Assembly: GCA_035689115.1 (NCBI GenBank) | Contig: DASSMA010000076.1 | Span: 1-64,000 of the forward strand | DNA from: JAHFUS01 sp035689115 | GTDB taxonomy: Bacteria; Actinomycetota; Acidimicrobiia; Acidimicrobiales; GCA-2861595 | Length of the DNA stretch: 64,000 bases | Direction: 5' to 3' | Part shown: positions 41,794-49,902 of the stretch, piece by piece | How the letters are laid out: each line of letters begins with the position of its first letter | Position numbering within the stretch: the first letter of the stretch is position 1 | The notes under the pieces: generated by a model | The model's database searches: none | The model's input: the letters and a program-made list of their open reading frames with translations, nothing else | What the model was told of the DNA's origin: nothing | Program-made: the position numbers and the translations under genes

Positions 41794-42750
41794 TCAGTCG
41801 CCGGCCACCGCCTTGGCCCGCCGCCGACCGACCATCGCCACGCCTGCGCCGCCGGCCAGCACCAGCAGGCCGACCGCCAGCAGCGCCAGCCCGACGGCGG
41901 CCGCCGGGGTGGATCGTCCCGACACTGCGGCCGGGGCGTTGGCCAGGCTCGCCACCGCGGGCGCATGCGAGCCCGTGCGATAGCCGCTGCCCGACGTGCT
42001 CCACACCGTGCGCGTCAGCGCGCGGACCTCGTCGCTCTCCGGCACCGACGCCTGCAGGGCCTGCCCACTCGGTGCCGGCGACACCGCGACGGGTGCGCTG
42101 GCCGGCGTGGGCACGGCCCCTCCGGACGGTCCGGCCGCTCGAGCCGTGGCCGGCCCGGCAAGGGCGGCGGTGGCCGGGGACGCGGTGGTCGAACCTGGCG
42201 CGCTGGAGTCCGCCGCCTGGGCGCTCGCCGGCTCCGGCGAACCGACCGGGGCCGATGGAGACTGGTCCACGGCCCCGACGAGGGAACCCGGGCGCGCCGG
42301 CCGGACCAGACCGGGCTGCTGGCCGTCGGATGCTCCGCTGGTGACGATGAACGGGAAGGCGGAGGCGCCCTCACCGTTCTCCACGAGACGGTGCGACTCG
42401 CTCCACGCGACGACGTCCACGGCGTTCCATCCTGCGGCGGCCTCGGGGATGGTGATCGGCACGGCGAAGGAAGGGCCGGTCGCCGTGGCGAGGATCGGTC
42501 CGTCGGGTGCGCCCCAGTGGAGCTCGACCGTCTCGGCGTTTACCAGCACGTTGCTCGTGTCGTAGAAGCCGCCGTAAAGACTGCCGGTGACCATCACCGA
42601 CTCGCCCGGCGCGGCGGCATCCACCGAGAAGTGGAGTTCGCCCGGGTGGCCGGTGCAGGCCCAGGCCCGGCTCTCGACCGCGAGTGCTGCGGCGAGGACG
42701 ATGACGCAGCCGACGACGACCGAACGACGGACACCAAAGCGGAGTTCCAC
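41794..42750 (-). CDS. Exported Ig-like protein with C-terminal membrane anchor
   Basis: This 318-residue protein starts at GTG 42750, with GGGAG 8 bases upstream; an in-frame ATG at 42816 would add a leader of unlikely composition. The signal peptide is SVVVGCVIVLAAALAVESRAWA, cleaved before CTGHPG. A beta-sandwich domain (about 25-150) reads GHPGELHFSVDAAAPGESVM then LVNAETVELHWGAPDGP, like domains of copper-resistance/CopC type, but no metal motif is clear. A long Ala/Pro/Ser-rich stalk (160-285) ends in a membrane helix (AVGLALLAVGLLVLAGGAGVAMV) and a basic tail. It is a stalked surface protein. Its upstream module matches that of the RCC1 gene. Confidence 0.78.
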   Translation of the reverse strand: MELRFGVRRSVVVGCVIVLAAALAVESRAWACTGHPGELHFSVDAAAPGESVMVTGSLYGGFYDTSNVLVNAETVELHWGAPDGPILATATGPSFAVPITIPEAAAGWNAVDVVAWSESHRLVENGEGASAFPFIVTSGASDGQQPGLVRPARPGSLVGAVDQSPSAPVGSPEPASAQAADSSAPGSTTASPATAALAGPATARAAGPSGGAVPTPASAPVAVSPAPSGQALQASVPESDEVRALTRTVWSTSGSGYRTGSHAPAVASLANAPAAVSGRSTPAAAVGLALLAVGLLVLAGGAGVAMVGRRRAKAVAGD

Positions 42751-42807
42751 GTGTTGCTCCCGTCTCTGCACAAGCACCGGACGACCCGGACGGGCCCGCC
42801 GAGTGGA

Positions 42808-42858
42808 GTCAACCACATCGGACGGGCCGAGGCAACGTGTTTTGTAGTTGTCCGCTAC
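42808..42858 (-). promoter_or_regulatory. Bipartite regulatory module, second copy
   Basis: The palindrome TTGTAG-N7-CTACAA has its GTAG-N7-CTAC core at 42844-42858; GATGTGGTTGAC (minus strand) lies at 42808-42819. The gap between box and palindrome core, and the 58-base distance to the start codon, match the RCC1 copy (60 bases). The palindrome arms are longer here (6 bp). Confidence 0.55.
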
Positions 42859-42881
42859 AAGTCGCCGCTAGTTCGGTCTCG

Positions 42882-44588
42882 TCAGGAGCGCCGTCGCCGG
42901 TCGGCTACGTGCAGGCCGGCGAGCACCAGCAGGAGGAGCCCGGCACAGCCGAGGACGGCAAGAGTGACCAGCGTCAGGGGTGACCGGCCGCCGTGTTCCG
43001 CCCGGCCGATCGGTACCGCTGCACCAACCGCCGGCGGCGGGGCCGCCTGGCCCAGGAACGACAGCTTGTCGAGGATCCCGCTCCCCTGGACGTAGACCCA
43101 GCCGCTGTACACCGAGGGGTGGAACGCCTGGGTGCCGGCGGGGAAGAACAGGGGCACCACCGGTAGATCGGTCGCCAACTGCCGGAGGGCTGCCTGCACC
43201 GCCTGACCGCGCGACACATGGTCGGTGGTAGTGGCGATGCGTCCGGCGAGTTCGTCGAAGGCCGGGCTGGTATAGCCGGTGTAGTTCAAAGACGAGGGCC
43301 CGGAGGCCGGCCCGAACAGCCGGCCGAGGATGCTCGGGTCGTCGGAGGCGAGGGCGGGCACGCTCCAGAGGGCGACCTGGAAAGCGGGTGGCGAGCCGTC
43401 CTCGCCGACGGCGGCGGCAAGCTCGCGCTCGGGCATGGCGTCGATGCTCGCCCGGATCCCGAGACCGGACATCGCCTGCGCTATGAACCGGGCGGCAGCC
43501 GCCTCCGCCGGCTGGTGGTCCGCCACCAGGATCGAGACTGGTTCCGGCGTCGGGGCGGGGAGCTGCTGGTGGGCGTCGGCCGGGTCGTAGCGGTGCAACA
43601 CGGCGGGCGACGCCCACGGCGACCGGGGATCGAGGTAGCCGTGGTCGGCGGGGACCACGCCCCCTGCCGCAGCTGCCACGGCACGGAGGTCGAGGGCCTC
43701 GGCGACGGCGCGGCGGGTGGCGAGCTGGTCGAACGGCGGGCGGCGCACGTTGAACATGAGGACGGTTCCGGCGAAGGACGCCCCGTCGACCAGCTCCGTC
43801 CCGAGGCCCCGTACCTGCGAGGCCTCGCCCGCCAGCAGATCGACCGGGATGGCATCGAGCGAGCCCGACTGGAACGCGCGCAGCATCGCGTCGCGGTCGT
43901 CGGTGATCGGCACCTGGATCGCCTGGACCGCCGGCGGACCGAGGAAGTAGCCCGCGTTGGCCTCGAAGCGGTAGCCCGTCGCGTCGTGGCCGACGAGCCG
44001 GTACGGCCCGCTCCCCATCGGCAGTCCCGGCGGGGCGGTCTGGCCCGGCGGCAGGTTCGCCCAGATGTGCGCGGGCAGGATCGGCAGGTCGGCGAGGGGT
44101 TGGTCGGCGAAGCCGGCAGAGGGCTGGCGGAGGTGGACGACGACGGTGGTCGCGTCGGTGGCCACTGCGGACTCGACCGGAGCGACCTCGGGCGTGAAGC
44201 GGGGGTGGAAGTGGGCGGCGACGTAGCGGAAGGTGAAGGCCACGTCGGAGGCGGTGAGCGGCTCGCCGTCCTGCCAGCGCACGCCGTCCACCAGGCTGAT
44301 GGTCACCGTCCGGCGGTCGGCCGAGGTGTCCACCGACCGGGCCAGCCAGGGCTCGGGCACGTCGTGCTGGTCCCGCCAGAGCAGGGTGTCGTAGAGGAGC
44401 GTGACCAGCGGGTAGCCCAACTCGAAGGTGTAGGGGGTGAGGGAGCCGTCGTCCTGAGGGAAGGGCAGCCGCACGAGGGGGACGGTCACGCCCGCCGCCG
44501 GCGCGGGCGGGAGCGCGGAGCCGAACAGCACGGCGACCGAGACGGCCATGACGACGAGCCGGCGGAGCGCGGGGCCGGTCCTCGTCAC
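42882..44588 (-). CDS. Family-5 extracellular solute-binding protein with C-terminal membrane anchor
   Basis: This 568-residue protein starts at GTG 44588 and has a signal peptide (LRRLVVMAVSVAVLFGSALPPAPAAG). The body is an SBP_bac_5 protein of the peptide/nickel ABC-importer type: LARSVDTSADRRTVTISLVD, VRWQDGEPLTASDVAFTFRY and LPMGSGPYRLVGHD. The C-terminal 30 residues form a membrane helix (LVTLAVLGCAGLLLLVLAGL) and a basic end. This is unusual, because such proteins normally hold to the membrane by an N-terminal lipid. No permease or ATPase neighbours exist, so it may be a sensor or donor rather than part of an importer. It is divergent from the FtsH-like gene. Confidence 0.86.
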   Translation of the reverse strand: MTRTGPALRRLVVMAVSVAVLFGSALPPAPAAGVTVPLVRLPFPQDDGSLTPYTFELGYPLVTLLYDTLLWRDQHDVPEPWLARSVDTSADRRTVTISLVDGVRWQDGEPLTASDVAFTFRYVAAHFHPRFTPEVAPVESAVATDATTVVVHLRQPSAGFADQPLADLPILPAHIWANLPPGQTAPPGLPMGSGPYRLVGHDATGYRFEANAGYFLGPPAVQAIQVPITDDRDAMLRAFQSGSLDAIPVDLLAGEASQVRGLGTELVDGASFAGTVLMFNVRRPPFDQLATRRAVAEALDLRAVAAAAGGVVPADHGYLDPRSPWASPAVLHRYDPADAHQQLPAPTPEPVSILVADHQPAEAAAARFIAQAMSGLGIRASIDAMPERELAAAVGEDGSPPAFQVALWSVPALASDDPSILGRLFGPASGPSSLNYTGYTSPAFDELAGRIATTTDHVSRGQAVQAALRQLATDLPVVPLFFPAGTQAFHPSVYSGWVYVQGSGILDKLSFLGQAAPPPAVGAAVPIGRAEHGGRSPLTLVTLAVLGCAGLLLLVLAGLHVADRRRRS

Positions 44589-44610
44589 CGGCCAGACCCT
44601 ATCCGCCTTC

Positions 44611-44629
44611 CGTCGAACGATTTGTAGCG
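44611..44629 (+). promoter_or_regulatory. CGTCGAAC...GTAGCG box in the SBP/FtsH-like divergent region
   Basis: The sequence CGTCGAACGATTTGTAGCG lies 62 bases before the FtsH-like start and 22 bases from the divergent SBP start. It shares both halves with the box before TrmB copy 1. The site is placed to affect both genes. Confidence 0.45.
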
Positions 44630-44691
44630 CGGCGCGAGAAACGTTGGTACGCTCCCCGACGGCGCCCATCGACGGAGGTACAGACGCACCT

Positions 44692-47430
44692 ATGTCCCAC
44701 CCAGCGCGGCGTCGACCGAGGTTCCTCCGGGCCCGGAAGAGCCGGCTCGGGTTGTGGACCGCATTCGCCTTCCTCCTCCTGCTCGCCGCCTTCCTCGGGA
44801 TCGTCAACTACGCACAGCCGCACGTCGCCGGGGACCGGCTGCGATTCGACACGTACGTCAGCCTGGCCGCCACGGGCCAGATCCGGAGCGCCCGGCTCCT
44901 CAACGAGGACGGGTACGTGGTCGGCACCTACGTGCCGCGACCCACCACCGCGCCGGCACCGAGCGCTGCCACGTTCAGCTCGATGGAGTCGCTCCACGGG
45001 CCACCCGCCGCGCCCCGACCGGCGGTGGCGGGGCCGACCCGGCGGTACTTCGCCCCCATCATCGGGAGTCTCCAGGTGCCGCTCGTCCAGCTGCTGATCG
45101 AGGACGGCGTCCCCGTCACCATCGACCGGCAGAACGGGAAGCGCTACGCGGGAGCAGCAGGCGTCGTGCTGCCGAGCCTGCTGATCGCCGTGCTCCTCGC
45201 CTACCTGATCCTGTCCTACCGCTCCGGCACCGGCCTGTTCGGCGCCCGGAGCGGCGCCCGCAAGATCCAGGCGCACAAGGTCGGCGTCACCTTCGCCGAC
45301 GTCGCCGGCCAGGACGCGGCCGTGGCCGACCTGCGGGAGATCGCCGACTTCCTCGCCCGGCCGGAGCGATTCACGGCGATCGGCGCCGACGTGCCGCGAG
45401 GCGTGCTGCTCTACGGCCCTCCCGGGTGCGGCAAGACGCTGCTGGCCAAGGCCCTCGCCGGCGAGGCCGGAGCGAGCTTCTTCTCGATCTCCGGCTCCGA
45501 CTTCGTGGAGCTGTACGTCGGTGTGGGAGCAGCGCGTGTCCGGAGCCTCTTCACCGAAGCACGGGAGAACGCCCCGTCCCTCGTCTTCATCGACGAGATG
45601 GACGCCATCGGCCGGGCCCGGGGCATGGTCGGCACCGTCCAGTCGCACGGCGAGCAGGAACAGGCGCTCAACCAGATCCTGACGGAGATGGACGGTTTCA
45701 GCCCGGGCGGGGGCGTCATCGTCATCGGCGCCACCAACCGGCCCGACGTGCTGGACAAGGCCCTGCTGCGCCCCGGTCGCTTCGACCGCACCATCGGCCT
45801 CGAGCGACCCGACGAGCGGTCCCGACTCGCCATCCTGCAGGTGCACGCCAAGGGGAAGCAGCTCGACGCGACCGTGGATCTGGCCGCCACCGCCCGGCGC
45901 TGCGTGGGGCTCACCGGAGCCGACCTGGCCAGTGTCCTGAACGAGAGCGCCATCATGGCGGCGCGCGCCAGCAGGACCGCCGTCTCCCAGGTCGACGTGG
46001 ACGGGGCGGTCCGCCACATCCTCCAGGCGCCGGAGCGGCAGCGCCGGCTGTCGCTGCGGGAGCAGAGCGTCGGCCGGCGCTTCGCCGCCGACGAGCGCGT
46101 CACCTTCGGCGACGTCGCCGGCGTGGACGAGGCAATCGAAGAGCTGGTGGAGGTCAGGGACTACCTGGCCGAGCCGGAGCGCTTCGCCCAGCTGGGCGCG
46201 CGGGTACCGCGCGGCATCCTCCTGTCGGGCCCGCCCGGGTCCGGCAAGACCCTCCTCGCCCGGGCAGTGGCAGGCGAGGCGAACGCCGCGTTCATCGCTG
46301 CGTCGGCCAGCGAGTTCGTCGAGGTCTTCGCCGGGCAGGGTGCATCCCGGGTGCGCAACCTGTTCGCCGAGGCCCGCTCGCTGGCCCCCGCCATCGTGTT
46401 CATCGACGAGATCGACTCGATGGGAGCGACACGCGGAACCGGGATCGACGGCAGCCACGAGCGCGAGCAGACCCTCAACCAGCTGCTGGTGGAGATGGAC
46501 GGCTTCGAGGCGGCCAGCGCCGTCATCGTGATGGCGGCGACGAACCGCCCCGACATCCTCGACCCGGCCCTCGTCCGCCCGGGACGCTTCGACCGCAAGG
46601 TCGCCCTGACGGTTCCCGACCGCGACGGCAGGCTGGCCATCCTCCGGCTGCACGCCGCCGGCAAGCGGCTCGCCGCCGACGTCCGGCTGGAAGCGGTCGC
46701 CGGCCTCACCCGAGGATTCTGCGGCGCCGACCTGGCCAACGTGCTCAACGAGGCGGCGCTTCTCGCCGCCCGCCGGAACCTCGACGAGGTACCCATGTCG
46801 CTCGTCGAGGAGGGCATCGACCGGGCCCACCTCGGGATCCGCTCCGGGGCGCTGGCCGACGAGCAGGAGCGCCTCGTCATCGCCTACCACGAGGCGGGCC
46901 ACGCCCTCGTGGCCCGGGCTCTGCCGGGGGCAACACCGCCGCACAAGGTGACGATCCTCCCCCGCGGCGGAACGCTCGGCTTCTGCGCCTTCCTCGACAC
47001 GCACGACCGGGTCGTGGTCGGGCGCTCGGAGCTGCTCGACGGGATGGCCGCCGCCCTCGGGGGCTGGGCGGCCGAACGCCTCGTGTTCGGGCAGGCGAGC
47101 AACGGGAGCTCCGGCGACCTGGAGCGGGCCGGCGCCACCGCCAGGCACATGGTCGAGGACCTCGGCATGGGCGAGGAGACGGGGCCCCTCGCCGTCTCCC
47201 GGCGGGGGATCTCGGGCCACGAGGCACGGCTCGTGTACGAGGAGGTACGACGGCTCATCGACGAGGCCGTGCTCCGGGCGGGCGAGGCCCTCGCCGGCCA
47301 GCGGGCGGCGCTCGACGCCGTGGCCCACGCGCTGGTCGAGCGCGACACGATGTCGAGCGACGAGATCGAGCAGCTCGTCGCCCATGCCGCGCCCGCCGGG
47401 CCGGCGAACCGCCACCACGCCATGTCGTGA
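44692..47430 (+). CDS. FtsH-like membrane protease with two AAA+ modules and one M41 peptidase
   Basis: This 912-residue protein starts at ATG 44692; GGAGGT at 44674 is 12 bases upstream. Two membrane segments (about 20-42 and 160-182) flank an external domain. AAA+ module 1 has Walker A GPPGCGKT (about 242) and Walker B LVFIDEMDAIG. Module 2 has GPPGSGKT (about 513), IVFIDEIDSMG and the SRH region RPGRFDRK. Both retain pore-loop and sensor motifs. The M41 peptidase carries HEAGH (about 732) and the third-ligand region NGSSGDLERA (about 805). Ordinary FtsH has a single AAA+ module, so a tandem-AAA+ FtsH is a rare architecture. It would pull membrane or surface proteins into proteolysis. The divergent partner is the anchored solute-binding protein. 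Confidence 0.9.
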   Translation: MSHPARRRPRFLRARKSRLGLWTAFAFLLLLAAFLGIVNYAQPHVAGDRLRFDTYVSLAATGQIRSARLLNEDGYVVGTYVPRPTTAPAPSAATFSSMESLHGPPAAPRPAVAGPTRRYFAPIIGSLQVPLVQLLIEDGVPVTIDRQNGKRYAGAAGVVLPSLLIAVLLAYLILSYRSGTGLFGARSGARKIQAHKVGVTFADVAGQDAAVADLREIADFLARPERFTAIGADVPRGVLLYGPPGCGKTLLAKALAGEAGASFFSISGSDFVELYVGVGAARVRSLFTEARENAPSLVFIDEMDAIGRARGMVGTVQSHGEQEQALNQILTEMDGFSPGGGVIVIGATNRPDVLDKALLRPGRFDRTIGLERPDERSRLAILQVHAKGKQLDATVDLAATARRCVGLTGADLASVLNESAIMAARASRTAVSQVDVDGAVRHILQAPERQRRLSLREQSVGRRFAADERVTFGDVAGVDEAIEELVEVRDYLAEPERFAQLGARVPRGILLSGPPGSGKTLLARAVAGEANAAFIAASASEFVEVFAGQGASRVRNLFAEARSLAPAIVFIDEIDSMGATRGTGIDGSHEREQTLNQLLVEMDGFEAASAVIVMAATNRPDILDPALVRPGRFDRKVALTVPDRDGRLAILRLHAAGKRLAADVRLEAVAGLTRGFCGADLANVLNEAALLAARRNLDEVPMSLVEEGIDRAHLGIRSGALADEQERLVIAYHEAGHALVARALPGATPPHKVTILPRGGTLGFCAFLDTHDRVVVGRSELLDGMAAALGGWAAERLVFGQASNGSSGDLERAGATARHMVEDLGMGEETGPLAVSRRGISGHEARLVYEEVRRLIDEAVLRAGEALAGQRAALDAVAHALVERDTMSSDEIEQLVAHAAPAGPANRHHAMS

Positions 47431-47449
47431 CCGCTCCGGGAGAGCGGTC
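47429..47449. terminator. Perfect hairpin at the FtsH-like stop codon
   Basis: GACCGCTC (47429-47436) and GAGCGGTC (47442-47449) are separated by CGGGA. The left arm begins at the second base of the stop codon. It may terminate or attenuate transcription before the propeller gene. If so, the GTG overlapping the stop is not the propeller start. Confidence 0.5.
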
Positions 47450-47483
47450 CATCGGTAACCCGCTGGTGCGACATCCCCCAGGG

Positions 47484-49100
47484 ATGGCACCAGTGACCGC
47501 TCCGGCGGTGGCCGGGGGTGAGCAGGCGCCGGCGCTCGGCGGCCGGCGCCGGCGGGGCGTCGCGCTCCTCGCCGCCGGAGCCGCGATCCTCGGCACCGGC
47601 ACGCTCCTGCTCGGCGCGTCGATGCCGGGCGCCCGCACGGCGACCGTCGGCCCCAACCTGGCCATCGACGCCGAGGCCGCCGACAACCGCCGGCCGACCG
47701 CCAACAACTCGCCGTCCCTGGTGCGCAACCCTGTCCGCCCGGCCAACCTGGTGGTGGCCAACCGCATCGACAACCCACTGTTCTCCTGCGCCCTCCATGT
47801 CTCGTCCGACGCAGGGGCGTCGTGGGCGGAGACGGCCATTCCCTTCCCGGACGGCGAGGAGTCGCCGCCCCGCTGCTTCGCACCCGACGTCGCGTTCGGC
47901 CCCGACGGCCGGCTGTTCGTCGCCTTCTCCACCCTGATCGGCGCCGGCAACAGCCCCCACGCAGCATGGATCGCCACGTCGGCCGACGGAGGCCGGACGC
48001 TCTCCGTCCCCACGAAGGTCCTCGGGCCGCTGGCCTTCCAGGTCCGGCTCACCGCCGACCCTGTCCGGCGCGACCGCCTCTACCTCGCCTGGCTCCAGGC
48101 CAGCGGCGTCGGGACACTGTCGTTCACCGAGGAGGGCAACCCCGTCGACGTCTCGCGGTCCGACGACGGCGGGCGCACGTGGTCTCCGCCTCGCAGCATC
48201 AGCGCCGCCGGCCGCCGCATGGTGGTCGCCCCGTCGCCCGTGCTCGGCGCCGGCGGCTCGCTCTACTGCGCCTACCTCGACCTGGGAGACGACCGCCTGG
48301 ACTACGAGGGCGCCCACGAGGGACGGGGGGGCGAGCCCTACAACGGCACCTGGCAGCTCGTGGTGGCCCGGTCCCTCGACGGAGGCCGGACGTGGCGCGA
48401 CACGGTCGTCGACCCGGCCCTCGTCCCGACGACGCGGTTCGTGGTCTACCTCCCCGAGCTCCCGTCGCTGGCCGTCGACCGGGCCCGCCGGCGCGTCTAC
48501 GTGGCGTACCAGAGCGCACGCCAGGGCGACAGCGACGTCTACGTCTGGACGTCCACGGACGGGGGCATCCGCTTCAGCCGCGGTACCCGCGTGAACGACA
48601 CACCCCGGCACGACCGGACCTCGCAGTACCTCCCGCAGCTGGCGGTGGCACCCGACGGCCGCCTGGACGTCGTCTACGACGACCGCCGAGGCGACCCCGC
48701 CGACGTGCTCGACAACGTGTCGCTCCAGTCGTCCGTCGACGGAGGTCGCTCGTTCGGCTCGCGGATCCGCCTGTCGGACCACGCCTTCGATTCGCGCATC
48801 GGCTTCGGGAGCGAGACGGGCCTGGCCGACCTGGGAAGCCGGCTCGCCCTCGTGTCCACCGACGGCGCCGCCCTCGCGGTGTGGCCCGACACCCGTGCCG
48901 GCGGCGTCACCACGCCCGCCTCGGGGGGCTTCGAGAAGCAGGACCTGGCCCGGGCCGTGGTCGCCTTCCGCCGGCCCTCGCCTCTGCGCACCCCACTGCG
49001 CGCCGCAGGGGCGGCGCTCCTCGGACTGGTCGGCCTGCTGCTGGTCGCCGGCTCCCGGGGGTGGAGGAGCACGGGCGGGCGTGGCCGACGACAGCGCTGA
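47484..49100 (+). CDS. Exported sialidase-like (BNR-type) beta-propeller protein
   Basis: ATG 47484 gives 538 residues; an in-frame GTG at 47427 overlapping the previous stop as GTGA is the alternative. A signal or anchor segment lies at about 24-45 (GVALLAAGAAILGTGTLLLG). Repeated Asp-box-like motifs mark propeller blades: SSDAGASWAE, SADGGRTLS, SDDGGRTWS, SLDGGRTWR, STDGGIRFS, SVDGGRSFG. The catalytic Arg triad and Tyr of true sialidases are not convincingly present. The C-terminus has a membrane helix (LRAAGAALLGLVGLLLVAG) and a basic tail. It is a surface glycan-binding or neuraminidase-fold protein. The 3' end overlaps the TrmB start by 20 bases. Confidence 0.82.
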   Translation: MAPVTAPAVAGGEQAPALGGRRRRGVALLAAGAAILGTGTLLLGASMPGARTATVGPNLAIDAEAADNRRPTANNSPSLVRNPVRPANLVVANRIDNPLFSCALHVSSDAGASWAETAIPFPDGEESPPRCFAPDVAFGPDGRLFVAFSTLIGAGNSPHAAWIATSADGGRTLSVPTKVLGPLAFQVRLTADPVRRDRLYLAWLQASGVGTLSFTEEGNPVDVSRSDDGGRTWSPPRSISAAGRRMVVAPSPVLGAGGSLYCAYLDLGDDRLDYEGAHEGRGGEPYNGTWQLVVARSLDGGRTWRDTVVDPALVPTTRFVVYLPELPSLAVDRARRRVYVAYQSARQGDSDVYVWTSTDGGIRFSRGTRVNDTPRHDRTSQYLPQLAVAPDGRLDVVYDDRRGDPADVLDNVSLQSSVDGGRSFGSRIRLSDHAFDSRIGFGSETGLADLGSRLALVSTDGAALAVWPDTRAGGVTTPASGGFEKQDLARAVVAFRRPSPLRTPLRAAGAALLGLVGLLLVAGSRGWRSTGGRGRRQR

Positions 49101-49872
49101 GGGCGGTTCCCGGCGCACGCTCCTGCCGGAATCGCTCGTCGCCGATTTCGAGGCCCTGGGGCTGGGCGCCTACGAGGCCAGGGTCCTGCTGACGCTGCTC
49201 CACGTCGAATCGGCGACCAGCGCCGACCTGGCCCGCCGCTCCGGCGTTCCCCGCACGAGCATCTACCAGGTGGTCGATGCCCTCACCGAGCGCGGCCTGG
49301 CCTTGCGGGTGCCGGCCGGCGGCCCCGCCCGCTGGTGCTCGCCCGGGCGCGACGAGGTCCTCGACCGGATCTACCGGGTCGAGGAGGACAGGCTCCGCAC
49401 GCAGCGGGCCCGGCTCGGGCGTATCCGGGAGGTCCTGAGCGATGCCTTCCCGGAGGCGACGGGCACCGTGCTGGCCTACGCCCACGTCGTCCACGGGGCG
49501 GCCCAGCTCCGGGCGCTTCACGACCACCTCCTGGAGACGGTGACGTCCGAGCTGCTGGTCATGCAGCAGGCGCCGTCCTCCAGCGAGGAGCCGGCCAACC
49601 CGCTCGTCCTGGCCGCCCTCGGGCGGGGCGTCGACCACCAGATCCTCTGCCAGGGCGACGGTTGGGGCCTGACCGCGTACCTGGCAGCGGGAGCGCGGGC
49701 CCGCCTCGTCCCCACCCTGCCCATGGCGATGGTGGTGGCCGACCGGGCGGCGGTGCTGCTCTCGGTCGACGGCGCCGGCCAGGCGGCCACGCTGTTCGTC
49801 GAGCACCCGGGCTTCGCCGCCGTCCAGGCCACCGGCTTCGAGCGCCTCTGGGAGACGGCCCGCCCGCCGTGA
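49081..49872 (+). CDS. TrmB-family transcriptional regulator (copy 2)
   Basis: This 263-residue protein starts at GTG 49081 inside the end of the propeller gene. The winged HTH (about 20-85) reads LGLGAYEARVLLTLLHVESA then DLARRSGVPRTSIYQVVDAL. It is clearly paralogous to TrmB copy 1, including the PSPGRDEVL-like segment (here CSPGRDEVLDRIYRVEEDRL). A coiled coil follows, then the effector domain (HVVHGAAQLRALHDHLLETV). The leader is shorter than copy 1. It is cotranscribed with the propeller gene and may regulate it or respond to the same surface cues. Confidence 0.85.
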   Translation: MADDSAEGGSRRTLLPESLVADFEALGLGAYEARVLLTLLHVESATSADLARRSGVPRTSIYQVVDALTERGLALRVPAGGPARWCSPGRDEVLDRIYRVEEDRLRTQRARLGRIREVLSDAFPEATGTVLAYAHVVHGAAQLRALHDHLLETVTSELLVMQQAPSSSEEPANPLVLAALGRGVDHQILCQGDGWGLTAYLAAGARARLVPTLPMAMVVADRAAVLLSVDGAGQAATLFVEHPGFAAVQATGFERLWETARPP

Positions 49873-49902
49873 TGCTCAGCCCGCCCCGCGACGGGCAGGC
49901 CT

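Noticed and set aside
35934..42344. A 2136-codon open frame on the + strand
   Set aside because: It is opposite the SBBP/Kelch and TrmB genes, is low-complexity (Gly/His/Arg) and only reflects the codon bias of the real genes.
47484..49100. Active sialidase
   Set aside because: Asp-box-like motifs are clear but the catalytic Arg triad and Tyr/Glu pair are not convincing, so only a sialidase-like propeller is claimed.
44599..49118. Long open frames opposite the FtsH-like and propeller genes
   Set aside because: The + strand holds complete AAA+, HEAGH and Asp-box motifs; the minus frames are Arg/Pro/Gly-rich shadows.
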